NCBI GenBank assembly: GCA_018389105.1
Contig: JACATO010000629.1
Coordinates: forward strand, 1,116,001-1,180,000
Direction: 5' to 3'
Length of the DNA: 64,000 nt
Source of the DNA: Nautilus pompilius
Lineage: Eukaryota > Mollusca > Cephalopoda > Nautilida > Nautilidae
In this document: piece by piece, positions 49,701 to 62,390 of the stretch
How positions within the stretch are numbered: position 1 is the first letter of the stretch
How the letters are laid out: the number at the start of each line of letters is the position of its first letter
The notes under the pieces: model-generated
What the model was told of the DNA's origin: nothing
Database searches by the model: none
The model's input: the letters and a program-made list of their open reading frames with translations, nothing else
Position numbers and translations under genes: made by a program

Positions 49701-51726
49701 GTTTGTTTGGTTTTCAATGATTAACATTTGAAAGCTAAATAGACGAGAATATATTAATTACATTTTGTAGCACCTACCTGCAATGTTCTAGGCAACAGGT
49801 AACCACAGAAAAATAGTGAAATTTTTTTTTCTAAGTATATAACAGCTTATTTTTGATAGTTATAACAAAAGAAACATACAAAAACCAACAATAAACTAAA
49901 TAATATATACATATGCATATATCAAATTACAAAGTAATTTTAAAATTCAAAATTCATCAAAGCAATAACATTCCATTTTATCTGAATTTGATCCGGCCTT
50001 CTCTCTCTCCTTTTTACTGTCATCAGTCAGAGTTTAGTGAAAACATTTTGAAAAATTGAAACAAGCAAATAAATGGTTCTTTCTGAACTTGCACATTTGT
50101 CAAAGGAAAGAAACTTTGTTGTTGTTTTATTGAAGTTAAATTTCCACACGATGGGAGACGTGTTGCTATAATGGTCACTGAAGATATTGGCTTTCAGTGT
50201 TGCGTGCCTGCCTTTCCTGGATCAATCTCGTGTTTGTGGTGTTCAAGGTAATGATTTACCTCTGTATTTGGCTTCAGTCTGATGCTCATTTACTGCATCC
50301 AAAACCACTGGACCAGAACCAGAATGCTTCAGATTAAATATTATTGGTTTTAAAAAGTGAATGATGATGCTAGTTAGGAATAGAGTACATATTAACATAT
50401 GGAAGTTATTGCATGCATTTTAGCTGTTACAAGAAGCCCTCACAGATTTCAAAATGCAGCTGTTTGAAGAAAGGTGTACTTGGTTCTTGAATTTGTCAGC
50501 CGTTGTATTTGTGCTGCTCATCAAAAATAATACTAGTGCAAGCACAAGGCAGAGTTCCCAAAGATGCTGTTTCATATTTAGCTATCCTGTCAAAAATTAT
50601 AACAGGAAAATTACCTTATGCATGTCTTTCACATGAGGATTTGAATTACTATTAATTACTAATAAAATAAAATTCCTTCAGATCATGTGGAAGGTTTTTC
50701 TCCAGACTTCAGATAAATATCATCAACATTTTAAACTGAAATAATGATGTTCTGGAGAGCTTATGTTTGGTGATTACTACATTGAAAATAACTAACGAAT
50801 TGGGAAACAAATGATTTTTTAAAAATATTATGAGGGAAAACTCTGGATTGCATTATAATATTCCACCTTTATGAGTTCATTTTGAAACAAAAAAATGATT
50901 TTAGTTCATATCTAAAGCATTTATCTGTAAATAATATTTATTGACAGTATTAATTTATTCATTTATACATATTTATTTATATAACAAAATTTTTTGTTGC
51001 AATTTAACATTTTTTGCATAATATATCAAAAGTATTGTTCTCCCGGTTTTTGATGATTTTTTCTTTTACTATATTGAATTCACTTAAATAAAATTTAAAT
51101 TGATCTGTGTGAGAGGTGATGTTTTCCCAATCATACAGATTAGATGACTAATCAATTTAGAAGTTGTGTGGTACAATATTCGATCTTTTGGAAGCAAAGT
51201 TTGTGGATTAACATAAATCAAAGAAAGCGCATTTTTTTCAAAGTGGTGAATACTTAATTTTCTAAAATTCAAGCTTTAAAGAACATGTCTCGGCAGAAAG
51301 TTATTAGGACAAAAAAACAATACAATAATAAATTTATCTTTGGAATTCATGACACAGTGCTTGTGTTCTTTCATGTGAGAATTGTTTTGGATGTTTTTGT
51401 TGTTTTTTTTTCTTATATTTTATTTTGGCTTGGCTGGTAAGAAGAAACTTTGCAACAGGAAACTATGTGAATAAAACCACAGTGATCTGGGGAAAAAATG
51501 CATATAGGCTGCTTGTAGGTGGTAAATACATACAATACCAGCAGGTTTCATTGTGTGCATTCAGTACTGTACAGACTTCTATTTTTATCATAAAAGGAAG
51601 TCCACTAAAATACATGTATTTTGTTTTTGTTTGTTTTAATGGGGAAACAGGAGCCAATTAAGCCAGGCTATTCTCTATCAAACCATGTGCCATTTTACTA
51701 TTGCTCTGTTTTTGTTAATGTTCATT
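46800..51726 (+). other. Receptor 3' UTR and flank
   Basis: No further coding exon was seen on either strand. It is AT-rich with a GT microsatellite at 47368-47392. Short open frames carry no recognisable motif. Part of it must be 3' UTR; how far the transcript extends cannot be fixed from sequence. Confidence 0.6.
47154..47159 (+). terminator. Candidate polyadenylation signal (AATAAA)
   Basis: The first canonical AATAAA after the receptor stop codon, about 355 bases downstream of it. Later AATAAA motifs exist (for example 48288-48293 and 60848-60853), so alternative or longer 3' ends are possible. Confidence 0.4.
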
Positions 51727-51734
51727 ACCTAGGT

Positions 51735-54479
51735 CAGGGGTCAGCAACCTTTTGGGGTCTGCGGGCCGGATAGCTATGCAATGTACGATATATACTACTA
51801 ATATACATTTAAGTTCAGATTACATACATCCTACGTATAAAAGAATATATGCATTCTGTATTAATACTATAGCAAATTGTCTGGACTTCAGACGGGTCTG
51901 TCCAGAAAGTTACTTTTTCCGTAGGTTTAAAGGAAAAACAACGAAGTTTATGTAATTTTAGGTAAAAAAAGGTACCCTATTGTACTGCAAGAATAGCAGG
52001 TTAAGGACTAATGCAGTCAACGAAAAACACAACTTCCCTACCACAAACAAAATACTGTTAGAATAGGCAATTTTTTAATGAGACACCTACCTGATTCTGT
52101 TTATTTTTCGATAATTTCTCAACATCAGGTGAAATAGTTGCCGATGACAGGAGCAAAACATCATCCAGGTGGTCATAGCGCAGCCTTGTTCTTAACTGAT
52201 TTTTTGTGTATTTCATTTTCGAAAAAAGTTGTTCGCAGGCGTAAGTACCTCCAGATAATGATGCCATCAACTGCGCATTATGCAATAAGCTTTTATACTT
52301 TCCGCTGGGTAAAACACTTTTTGTAGAAGTCAGCGGTTGATTCTGAATAAGATTTTGATTTCAAAATATCGTCACATTGTAAATCTATTACCTGAAGCTG
52401 ATATTTTTCTGCCACTTTCTCCACATCTATGTCGAAAGGAGATCCAAATAGTTTAGATTGGTATTCATAGTGCCGGAAGTCAGCGAAACGGGAAGAAAAC
52501 TCACTTCTCAAATCCTGAATAGACCTCACAAACATGTCTTGTAGTATTTATTCTTTGTGATTTTGTAGATTTGGAAAATGAGAGTAATTTCCTTCCTGAA
52601 GTTGTAATTCCCACAATTTAAGTTTTCTTTCAAAAGCTGTAATATGACCAAACATCTCAAATATCAGCTTATTCTTCCCTTGAAGCTCGCAATTCAAAGA
52701 ATTTATGTGAGTCGTGATATCCACCAAAAATGCTAATTTGACAATCCACTGTGAATCCTGAAAGTATGAAGTATCTTGGCCTTTGCTCTCCAAAAATCTG
52801 GCAATCTCTTCTCTCAATACATAGACTAGCATTTTTCCGCGGCTAAGCCATCGGACGTTTGAGAAAAATGTAAGGTCGCCATACTCTGCTTCAACTTGTT
52901 TTAGGGATTCCTGAAACTGGCGATGATTTAGTCCTCTTGACAGGATAAAATTCACCATTTTAGTGACCACTGTCATAATCTCCTTAAAATTCAATGACTT
53001 GGCACATAATGCATCCTGATGGATGATGTAATGAAATTTGATTAATTTGTGCTCAAAACCAAGGTGGTTTTGGAGTAATGTTACAAACCCCCTTTTCTCT
53101 CCGATCATCGCCGGAGGTCCATCTGTGGTTACTCCTATAAGCTTTGATAAATCAAGATTCAATTTTATCATCCAGTTTATGACACTTTCAAAAATATCTG
53201 CTCCTGTACTAGTGGCCTTCATTGGAATTAATTGTACAAATTCTTCCACAATATCAAAAGCTTGTGTTACATCTCTCACAAATACAGCGAGTTGAGAGGT
53301 ATCAGTCATATCTGTGGCTTCATCGATAGCGATGGAAAAGTAATCCAGATTTTTTAAAATGCCGCCTAACCCATTTCTGACATTTGTTGCCATTTCTTCA
53401 ATTCGCCTGGTTACTGATGCTGCCGATACACTAATTGAAGAGAATAATTGCTTTTTTTCTGGACAAACAACATCAACTACCTTCAACATGCATTCTTTGA
53501 AGAACTCTCCATCTTTTCTGCTATTAGTTTCGACACCTCATAGCTAGCCAGTATGTTCCTGTATGTTTCTGTAACCTTTCTAGTGAAAAGGATGACTGCT
53601 TTGTAGGATGGTTTCTCAGCCATTCAACTCCCTCTTCTCGTGCTTTCCCAGTGAAATTGTCATAATGGTTATGACGGGTTTGATAATGCCGTTTAATGTT
53701 TGAAACTTTCTTCACAGCAACGGTTTCTTGACAAATTAGGCAAACACATTTTCTTAGGTGCTCAATGGAAAAGTAGCTTAGAGTCCATTCTTCGTTAAAA
53801 ATGCGGCACTCAAAATCAACTTTCCTTTTCTTAGTTTCCATGGACTTGCTTTTATTCAGACAAAACAGAATGGTGGAAAGGAAAGCAAAAAATTGATAAC
53901 TGAGAATGAAAGAGTTCAAATAAAAATACAATTAATCTGATAAAATAATATGATAATTGTGAATAGAATCTGATCAAACCACGCTATCCGAAGAGTTCTT
54001 TTACTAGGTCAGGCTAACCATTTGGCTTTTCGAAACTAATGCTGCGCTAATTGTTGTAACAGTCAACACGTTTTTTTATATAAACACTCAAATAAACCGA
54101 TTATTGATGGATCCAACTACTAACTGGGGTCTTATCACTAGAAAGTAAACTCAGATGAGCAACTTTGAGTAGGACAAGAAGTAAAATTTACCGAGGATAT
54201 TGCTAAACACCGAAATAGTGAGAAGGTGAAATCTGCAATGTACACCCGCACAGATGCGATGATAACAGGCAATCCAGTGAGCCGGCTGGTATAGAACGCG
54301 TTCATGTGTCCTTGCCATAGGCGAGACAGCAGGTATGTGCGCGCATAGCATGGGAGTACTCACGTGAGTCAGAGTAGGACAGTTGAGCGCACGCGCGAGG
54401 GAGCTTGGGTGTGTGTTTGTTGAGCAAGCAACGAGGTGCACGCAATAGCCCTTCATGGGCCGGGGGTTGCCGACCCCTA
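51735..54479 (-). mobile_element. hAT transposon, 2,745 bp with 8-bp target duplication
   Basis: The left end 'CAGGGGTCAGCAACC' and right end 'TAGGGGTCGGCAACC' (reverse complement) are hAT-type terminal inverted repeats. They are flanked by 8-bp direct repeats 'acctaggt' (51727-51734) and 'acttaggt' (54480-54487), which differ at one base. The 8-bp duplication is diagnostic of hAT insertion. Near the right end the sequence is noticeably richer in CG than the surroundings. The transposase lies on the minus strand. Confidence 0.92.
52058..53841 (-). pseudogene. hAT transposase (SCAND3/ZBED/GTF2IRD2-like), broken
   Basis: Starting at Met 53841 (METKKRKVDF), the first part has a BED-type zinc finger: 'CVCLICQETVAVKKVSNIKR' then 'HYQTRH'. 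The central part (52548-53489) has the RNase H-like core with 'FSIAIDEATDMTD', 'LIGVTTDGPPAMIG', 'IIHQDALCAK' and 'SNVRWLSRGKML'. The C-terminal part (52058-52285) has the dimerisation segment 'YACEQLFSKMKYTKNQLRT' then 'RL'. The parts are separated by a frameshift near 53.5 kb, an in-frame TAA at about 52548 and a second frameshift near 52.29 kb. It therefore cannot make a full transposase. Confidence 0.9.
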
Positions 54480-54570
54480 ACTTAGGTTCTCTTGTATGAT
54501 GTTTGCACCAAATGCTATCATTGTCTAACATGCAATTGGTTTTCTGATGAAATCAACCCTAAACATTCAT

Positions 54571-54596
54571 TATATATATATATATATATATATATA
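54571..54596. repeat. (TA)n microsatellite
   Basis: A TA run of about 26 bases. Confidence 0.95.
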
Positions 54597-54924
54597 ACCA
54601 TTGTAAAATATTTTATTTCTTTTTGTTTGTAGAATTTGGCATATAATTCTTTTATCCCAAAATTATAGTTTTTTTAATAGATCCAAACAAATGGTTTTTA
54701 CTATAAACATCTCAGCTGCAGCAGAAAAATTTATTGTATGTCTGGTGATGCAGCCACGTGAAATTCATGCACAACCCATTTCATTACCTGAGTCATGCAT
54801 TCTAGCTCTCTCAAAAATGACTAGAAACTCATTACCATTTCATACCTTTGTATATCAATCTGAGATAGATACTTTTCTCCATAAATTCTTTTTCAAATGC
54901 CTAGTTTATATATATATACACAAA

Positions 54925-56421
54925 CAGGTGCATGTCAAAAAATTATAATATCGTGGAAGAGTTCATTTTTTCCCGTAATTTAATTCAAACAGTGAAACTT
55001 TCATATATTCTAGATTCATTACACATAAAGTGGAATATTTCAAGCCTTTTTTTGTTTTAATTTTGATGATTACGGCTTACAGCTCATGAAAATAAAAAAT
55101 CCACTATCTCAAAATATTAGAATATTTCTTAAGATCAATAATAAAAAAAAAAAGATTTATAATATAGAAATGTCGAACTTCTGAAAAGTATGTTCATTTA
55201 TGCACTCAATAATTGGTCAGGTCTCCTTTTGCATGAATCAATGCGGCGTGGCATGGAGGCGATCAGCTTGTGGCATGTGCTGAGGTATTATGGAAGCCCA
55301 GGTTGCTTTGATAGCGGCCTTCAGCTGATCTGTATTATTTGGTCTGGTGTCTATCATCTTCCTCTTGACAATACCCCATAGATTCTCTATGGGGTTCAGG
55401 TAAGGCGAGCTGGCTGGCCAATCAAGCACAGTAATACCATGGTCAGCAAACCAGTTACTAGTAGTTTTGGCATTGTGGGCAGGTGCCAAGTCCTGCAGGA
55501 AAAGGAAATCAGGGTCTCCATGAAGCTTGTCATCAGACGGAAGCATGAAGTGCTCTAAAATATCCTGGTAGACAGCTGCGTTAACTTTGTATTTGATAAA
55601 ACACAGTGGACCAACACCAGCAGATGACATGGCACCCCAAATCATCACTGACTGTGGAAACTTCACACTGGACTTCATGCAACTCGGATTCTGTGCCTCT
55701 CCACTCTTCCTCCAGACTGTGGGACCTTGATTTCCAAATGAAATGCAAAATTTACTTTCATCTGAAAAGAGGACTTTGGACCACTGAGCAACGGTCCAGT
55801 TCTTTTTTCTCCTTAGCCCAGGTGAGATGCTTCTGACTTGTCTCTGGTTCAAGAGTGGCTTGACACTAGGAATGTGACAAGTCCACTCCTTGTGAAGCTT
55901 CCCCAAGTTCTTGAATCAGCTTTGCTTGACAATCCTCTCAAGGCTGTGGTCATCCCTCTCGCTTGTGCACCTTTTCCTACCATGCTTTTCCCTTCCAGTC
56001 AACTTTCCATAAATATGCTTTGATACAGCACTCTGTGAATACCCAACCCTTACAGCAACGACCTTCTGTGTCTTACCCTCCTTGTGGAGGGTCAATGAGT
56101 GTCTTCTGGACAACTGTCAAGTCAGCAGTCTTCCCCGTGGTTGTGGTTGTGTGTACTGAACCACACTGAGAGTCATGGTATCTATACTGCATAAATAGTG
56201 ATTTATTCAAACTCAAAATGGAATATTCTAATATTTTGAGATACATTTCTTCTATTATTTTTTAGCTGTAGGCCGTAATTATCAAATTAAAATTAAAAAT
56301 GTTTGAAACATTTTAGTTTACATGTAATGAGTCTAGAATATATACAATTTTCACTTTCTGAAATAACTGACAAAAAATATTGAACTCTTCCACAATATTC
56401 TAATTTTTTGAGATGCACCTG
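54925..56421 (-). mobile_element. Tc1 transposon, near complete (1,497 bp)
   Basis: Left end 'CAGGTGCATGTCAAAAAAT' and right end 'CAGGTGCATCTCAAAAAAT' (reverse complement) form inverted repeats that continue with 'ggaagagttca' on both sides. A second, internal pair ('ctcaaaatattagaatatt' near 55.11 kb and its complement near 56.22 kb) gives long, nested terminal repeats. The right side is followed by TA; the left TA is altered. The length fits a whole Tc1 element. Confidence 0.9.
55238..56160 (-). pseudogene. Tc1 transposase (DD34E), broken
   Basis: The N-terminal helix-turn-helix part (to about 55916) includes 'GYSQSAVSKHIYGKL'. The catalytic part (55238-55906) shows the first Asp in 'VLFSDESKFCISFGN', then 'SVMIWGAMSSAGVGPLCFI', the second Asp in 'FLFLQDLAPAHNAK' and the Glu in 'SSPYLNPIENLWG', with exactly 34 residues between the second and third. 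A TGA near 55916-55918 splits the two parts. The N terminus before 56113 and the last 20 residues are frame-shifted. All three catalytic residues remain, but the gene is inactive as it stands. 'SPYLNP' has Tyr where the family usually has Asp. Confidence 0.9.
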
Positions 56422-56625
56422 TATATATAATGTATTGAATAATATTTTAATGGCTACCATCTTTTGACTCAACTGGTGATAGGTCATTGGAAAAATTCTC
56501 CATGGTCTTGCACATTTAAAAAAAATAATAAAGGAAATCTGTCTCTAATTAGCCAAAATCATTTATTTCTCTCATAGCTATTTTAAATATATGGTAATGT
56601 TTGTTTTATGTACCAAAAATATATA

Positions 56626-56862
56626 CAGGGTGTCCGTAAAGTTACTATACAGTCTTACAAGTTACTGGTCGTTGTTTCAATGCCGGTACGATGACATTTC
56701 TCAGTTTGTCCAGGTACCTTTCTCCTGTAACAGTTCCGTCGAAGAACTGTGGACCCACAATTCCATCAGACGATATTCCTGCCCAGACAGTTATTCCAGG
56801 CTGGTTCAATTGGGACGTGATCGTAAACTGGTAAACTGTATAGTAACTTTACGGACACCCTG
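56626..56862. mobile_element. 237-bp nonautonomous IS630/Tc1/mariner-type TIR element
   Basis: The ends read 'CAGGGTGTCCGTAAAGTTAC' inward from both sides and are identical for about 28 bases. TA flanks both ends (56624-56625 and 56863-56864). The interior, on the minus strand, still encodes a transposase scrap ('VWAGISSDGIVGPQFFDGTV' followed by 'TGERYLD'), so it is an internally deleted derivative of an autonomous element. The identical TIRs suggest a fairly recent insertion. Confidence 0.85.
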
Positions 56863-56864
56863 TA

Positions 56865-59800
56865 TATAAACCACTAACTTTTATTCTAATTGAATGGTTA
56901 AACAGCAAAAGACTTTTGGACTCCATTGATTGGATAATAAGCTGAAAACCATGAGAAGTTTTACCTGTTTATAAGTCATTGATCAGACCAATTCTGTCAT
57001 GCTGTAAAATATTAATCTTGAAAGTGTGCAGAGGCATTTTTACCTGAATGATGAAAATTGTCAGAATATTTATTTTTATGGAAAAAAATCTGAAATTACA
57101 TAATTTTGTGTGTTGCCTTTGTGAGAACTTTCTATAGTTTTATGAAATGCACAGCTGATTAAATATTAGATGTTCTTTTCTAGCCAACACATGGTGGATT
57201 CATGGAATGCTTTGCTTTTGTAAAATTGTTTAATTTAGGTATTTATGTACTTTTCGAAACACTAGATGATGCCTTCTGTTGTTTGTTTTAGAAAACACCT
57301 TTGGTCATAAATGTAAAATTAAACCAGAATATTCCACAAAAGAAGGAAAACTCCTTTATTTATTTTTTAAATACATCCATTCTATGATTTACTATTTATT
57401 CTCTGATTACTTTGTATTTTTAAAAGATAAGTTAAATTTTGTACCAATTGTTTTTTTTTTTTGAATTTATTATAATTAAACATGTTTGACTACCAAAAAA
57501 ATAAAGAACTGTTTTGAGTTCTCTACCCTGTACTATATAATGCTTACATGACAGTTACATAGAGGGGATACTTCTGTGACATTTGTTTTTACTCTATAGA
57601 ATTTTTTAATAAGCTAATCCATGTTAATACAGCTTTAAACTCATTCACACTTACATCCATCCTGCAATTTACTCGTAAATGCCAAATATGCTATCAGCTT
57701 TCCATTAAGTTTTAAAGGTTGGAATGGCCCAGTCAGGCAATTTAGGTACTAAAAGACTATTGGCCAGGAGAACTGGCAATCAATTATTAAAGCTCTGTTT
57801 CACTTCAGATTTTTATATAAATGTTTTGCTTTTTCTCCGTTTTGGGTTCACTGTTTTTAGAAGGGTTTACCGCCTGGCTTTTGGGCACAGAGAGCTGCAG
57901 TTACCATTAATGCTTCAGTGGTGACTTTGGCATACTCACCAAATCCTTTACATCCTGTTTAACAATCACTTATCTTGGGAGCCATTTCTTTCTTTCTTTC
58001 TTTCCATCGATTAGCATCTGTTGCTAATTAGGATTCGCAACTATAGTGAATATAGATTTGGATAGTCTATCAAACTATCAACAACTGTTTCTCTGCTTTG
58101 TTCTCCAAACATATTGCTTCAGATAGATTGTGGTCCTTTGATTTAAAACTGCAAAAAAAGGTGAAATGTAGCATAGTTGGGTTCCCTTTTTCTATTAGTC
58201 ACAAATATCTAAATTTGTCTGGAAAATTTACTTCCTCCTCTTTTCTGCAAATACATTGGAAATAAATTTTCTTCTATATCAATATTCTATATAGGTATAA
58301 TACTGTTTTCAGATAAACTATCACAATCCTTCATGCCTGTTATTGCTCAATGTACAGCCCAGTATGACTCCTTCCAGTTTGGAAATGCATCATTTATCTA
58401 AAAATCTCTTTCAACTGGCCATCATTCTGCATGAAAAAGAACATGCAGATGAACCTGTAGTATACCTTTTGTTTCAACCACCAATTTCCTGCAAGTTTGC
58501 AAAACCTTTGATTTATTATCCAAAGCTGAAATAGGAATCCAAGAATCTTTTTAAATTTTTGTTTTTTTTTTTTTAAATTTAAATTGTTCTGGCACAGAAT
58601 TAATGCAAAAATAGTTTTGTCCCCTATTCCTCATGTAACTTCTGCAATCCTCAATACAAGGGTGTCATCTTGTATTGTGTAGCTCATAAAGATCAATCAC
58701 AGCATTATTTATTTTGGTTTCAAGCATAAACACCTAGAAAAGATAAACTCTGTGATGTATGCAAGGGGTTTTTTATGATTTGGTTACTGGTGTGAAAGCA
58801 TAAAGTTTTGTGATATGGAAAACAGATTTTATTCTGAATTTTATTACACACTGATGAAAACAAAGTCAGATTTTTGTATTTCTGAATATTGTACCAAATT
58901 AAAATCAACTTGGTAAATTAGTCAGATGTGGGGGGAAAGGGACAGTTAATTCTGTCTCAACTCTCAAGCCTGGATAATGCTGCTGTGACTTCTACACTGT
59001 TTCTTGCTTTATAAGAACCCTGGCGTATGTATTGTAAAAGAAAAGTAAGGGTCGCATTCTGTTAAGAATCTTTTTTAAAAATACATTAGGATGTTGTTTA
59101 CAATATCAGACAAAAAAAAAAGGGTTCGTAATTTTAAAATCTGAATTACCTTCAAAAATAAAAGTTGAGTATCTTACTGTAGTAACTGATTCCAATGGGT
59201 ACGTCATCTCCAGTCAGAAATTTAGACAAAAAGTAATGGTGATTACTTCTGTATTATCATAATCTAACCAAAGGATATTCTCATGTGAGCTAGATTTTTA
59301 TCCTATATACATAAAAGTAAATGTAACCTGCTGCTTAGTTTAGAATTCTTGGACACACACTCTTCTAAATAAGCAGATTTTCTGTTGATTTTTGTTACCA
59401 GAAGTTCTGGCTGAACCTAAAACAGGTTTTCTTCAAAGTGCGGTCTAAAACTTTAGTTTATTTTAGTTATATTGCTGTTCAGTAAAATGGCAAATTCAGG
59501 GGTCAAGTTTATTTTCCTTTTCTCAACAGAAATATACTAGTGACATTCATATAAAACTGAGATAATGTCCCCATAATTGTACCTGACTTGGTTTCATTTG
59601 AACAGGTAAATTTGTCTTTATCAAAGTCATTTTGATTTAAAGATTATGTGTTAATTTCAAATTTAAAAGTGCATGTGATGCTACCATTATTTCGTACTAT
59701 CAGCGAATCTTGTTACCGACAGATCTTCAAACCGTATTGTATATAGCTGCAATTACATTTCTAAAAATGTACTTTTTGTGACAATTTATTCTTTACCTTC

Positions 59801-62215
59801 TCATGGTGACTTAAATATTTCAGACATTTTATGCTGGTGAAACTTCATAAGCAAGAAAGCTTTTGCAATAATTCTGGAGAAAATATCTCTCAACATCCTT
59901 TCAAAGAAAAATTATTCTGACAGTAATAACAAAATAATCTGTAATTAAAGCTGGTTTTGTAGGGATCATAGGAATTTTGAAAAATTAAGGATTGCTGCTC
60001 TTTCATCACAGCCATCAGCAGACATTAGCTTTGCTCCATATTTTGTTTGAATTTCCAGAATCATCCATAAAGCCATCTCGTGACATGTGATTGATGTCTT
60101 TATATGAATAAGTTTTAATGATTCCTGATTGATCAATAATATTCAGACATATTTTTAAGAAAGGAAAAAAAATAGATTTGGGGGGTCTCTGATTGGGATG
60201 TGCAGTGTGGTATTAATGGATTTTTATTCATTAGCTGGTTATTGTACCACTGAGACCTTGTGGTAAATGGTTTAGAAGTCAGCAACTCTTGTTTGTTCTT
60301 TAAGACAAGAAATGGGAAGTACCTCCATTAGTTGGCATACACTTGTAGGTTAAGTTGCACTCTTTCTCTGTTATTAACTTCTGTTTATTATGTGCAGAAA
60401 ACTATCAGAATTTGTGTGTTAGATCTATGGAATTTAACTTTAAGAAGACTGTAGGCCTATGGCTGACGCTATTGTAAATTTTTTTTTGTCACATTTAAAT
60501 AATGAGGACTTGTACAGTATTAAATTTTAAATTTTTATGTTTTGTTTTGTTTGTTTAGGTTTGGTTAAAACCTAGACAAAACACTGTTCTATGTTGTGTT
60601 ATGATGCTTACTACATCACGTCCCGTATAAATATTTTGTCAAGGTTTGAAGACATGTGAAATGTGTTGCTTATCTAATTTGTATGTAGTACATTAAAAAA
60701 AAAATTATATTTTCATTATGGATTTAAAGATGCTTTGTTTATTTGTTGAATTTCACGCCCAAACAAAAACTTTGTGATAAGTATTACAAGTCAGAATTTA
60801 TTGTCACGATCTGTTAAACTGTTGTACATTGTGATGTACTGAAGATAAATAAAGACAAACTCAGACTATCATCGGTATTTGTGCATTGGAAGAGGGTGGC
60901 ATAGTATATGATACTTAAAGGCAAACATTCTGTTTACTTAGCTTCCTAAAGTTCAGAGGATCAGGGTAATCAGTCTTGATATTTTAATAAAACCAACTGT
61001 TTAAATATGTTTCCATGTTTGTAAAGTGCATGTCACTCAATGTTTTATGTATTACAGATAAACTGGAAAAGGTGATGTGAATATCTTTATTTCCATGTGT
61101 TATTTACCTGTCGTTTTATTGCAACATTAGAATTTCTTCCAAATACATATTCTAGCAGATTTTGGGATGTGTTTCAATTTTAAGATACAGATATCAAACT
61201 GTTACTTGATTAAATAGATGCATGCAAATTTTTGGGATAAAACATGTTTATCATTAAGTCAGTAATTCCAGCCATACCTCAGAGCTTTTCGCAAAGAAAA
61301 ATGTACTGGAATAGCAGGAACAGTCTTCGGATTGAACTCATTTTTATTGGTGGTGGAAGATTTGAAGCAAAAAATGCACCTGAGATGTACTTCTGTACTA
61401 ACGAGTCAAAGCCAGCTTCTAGAAATACTAAACATTAACACTTTTGAAAGCATGATTACATAAAATACGTACTAGAAACATCTTACTGATACCTAGCTTA
61501 ATTAACTTTGCCTTACTAGTATCCCACCAGGTTTCATTTAAAAGAACCCAGATCAGATTTCTTCAATTTTAAGCAGTTAGTTAAATATTTATTTGGCTGT
61601 AGTTAACCATGCATAATTAGCATGTGAAAATGGAGATATTCACAATACTTTACAAATGTATTAATACATTTCAGTAACTGACGTGAAAAGATCTATTTGC
61701 CCTGAGGTGTTTGAATACTTTTTTGATTCACTGTATCAACTATTAAATATTCCCAGTAGGAATTTAAACAGATATTAGGTTCTCATTGACCATATATCAA
61801 AACCACTTGTTTTGGAAAATAGAAATAAAAAAACTTGTTACAGAATTACTTTGATTGCTTGTCTTGCAATCTTAAATCAACTCTTTCTTTTGCTTAAAAA
61901 TATGTTAAAAAAATTTTTTTTTTAATAAAGCAATTTTAACTAAGAAAGACAAATTATTAAACTTTGTAAAAATGTTCGCATTTGTCGAGAAACATGCATA
62001 CAGAAAGATGATCTTTGTATTTTCATCCTGTTGGCTATCTTTTTTTATTTTAATCAAAATATCTTTGAACTGTTATATTGATGAGTTCCATAATTATAGC
62101 TACCAATTTATGTGTAGGCACACATAATTCTCTGCAAAGATGAGGATATGGGGTTTATAAAGAGATAAGTAAAAAAAATATGAAATGCACCAGTACTAGT
62201 GGCTGTAATAGAATT
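56865..62215. other. 3' flank, AT-rich, no gene recognised
   Basis: No exon, domain or clear transposon was found on either strand. It holds a (TTTC)n run near 57987-58002, a possible diverged foldback repeat near 59.53-59.61 kb and a candidate polyadenylation signal at 60848. Confidence 0.55.
60848..60853 (+). terminator. Candidate distal polyadenylation signal (AATAAA)
   Basis: AATAAA followed about 25 bases later by a GT-rich stretch ('cggtatttgtgcattgg'), a plausible cleavage context. If used by the receptor transcript, the 3' UTR would be about 14 kb. It could equally belong to another transcript or be chance in AT-rich DNA. Confidence 0.25.
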
Positions 62216-62217
62216 AT

Positions 62218-62390
62218 ATTTGGGAGTCAGTGGCTGGGCTAACTATAATAGATTACCAGGTTGAGCCCAGCTTGGTTTAGTTAACCCATGATTTCTCCTC
62301 TCTTCACCAGTGGGTCTTGTGGATATTTAAAAATGAAGAGTTCTAGTAAGGATTTCTCTTCAAATAGCTGGGTGCCAAAGTTCCGTAGCT
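62218..62390 (+). repeat. tRNA-derived SINE copy
   Basis: It has a degenerate tRNA-like head ('gattaccaggttgagcccag'), then the body blocks 'cttcaccagtgggtcttgtg' and 'gaagagttctagtaaggatt', as in the 6.6-kb copy. Confidence 0.65.
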
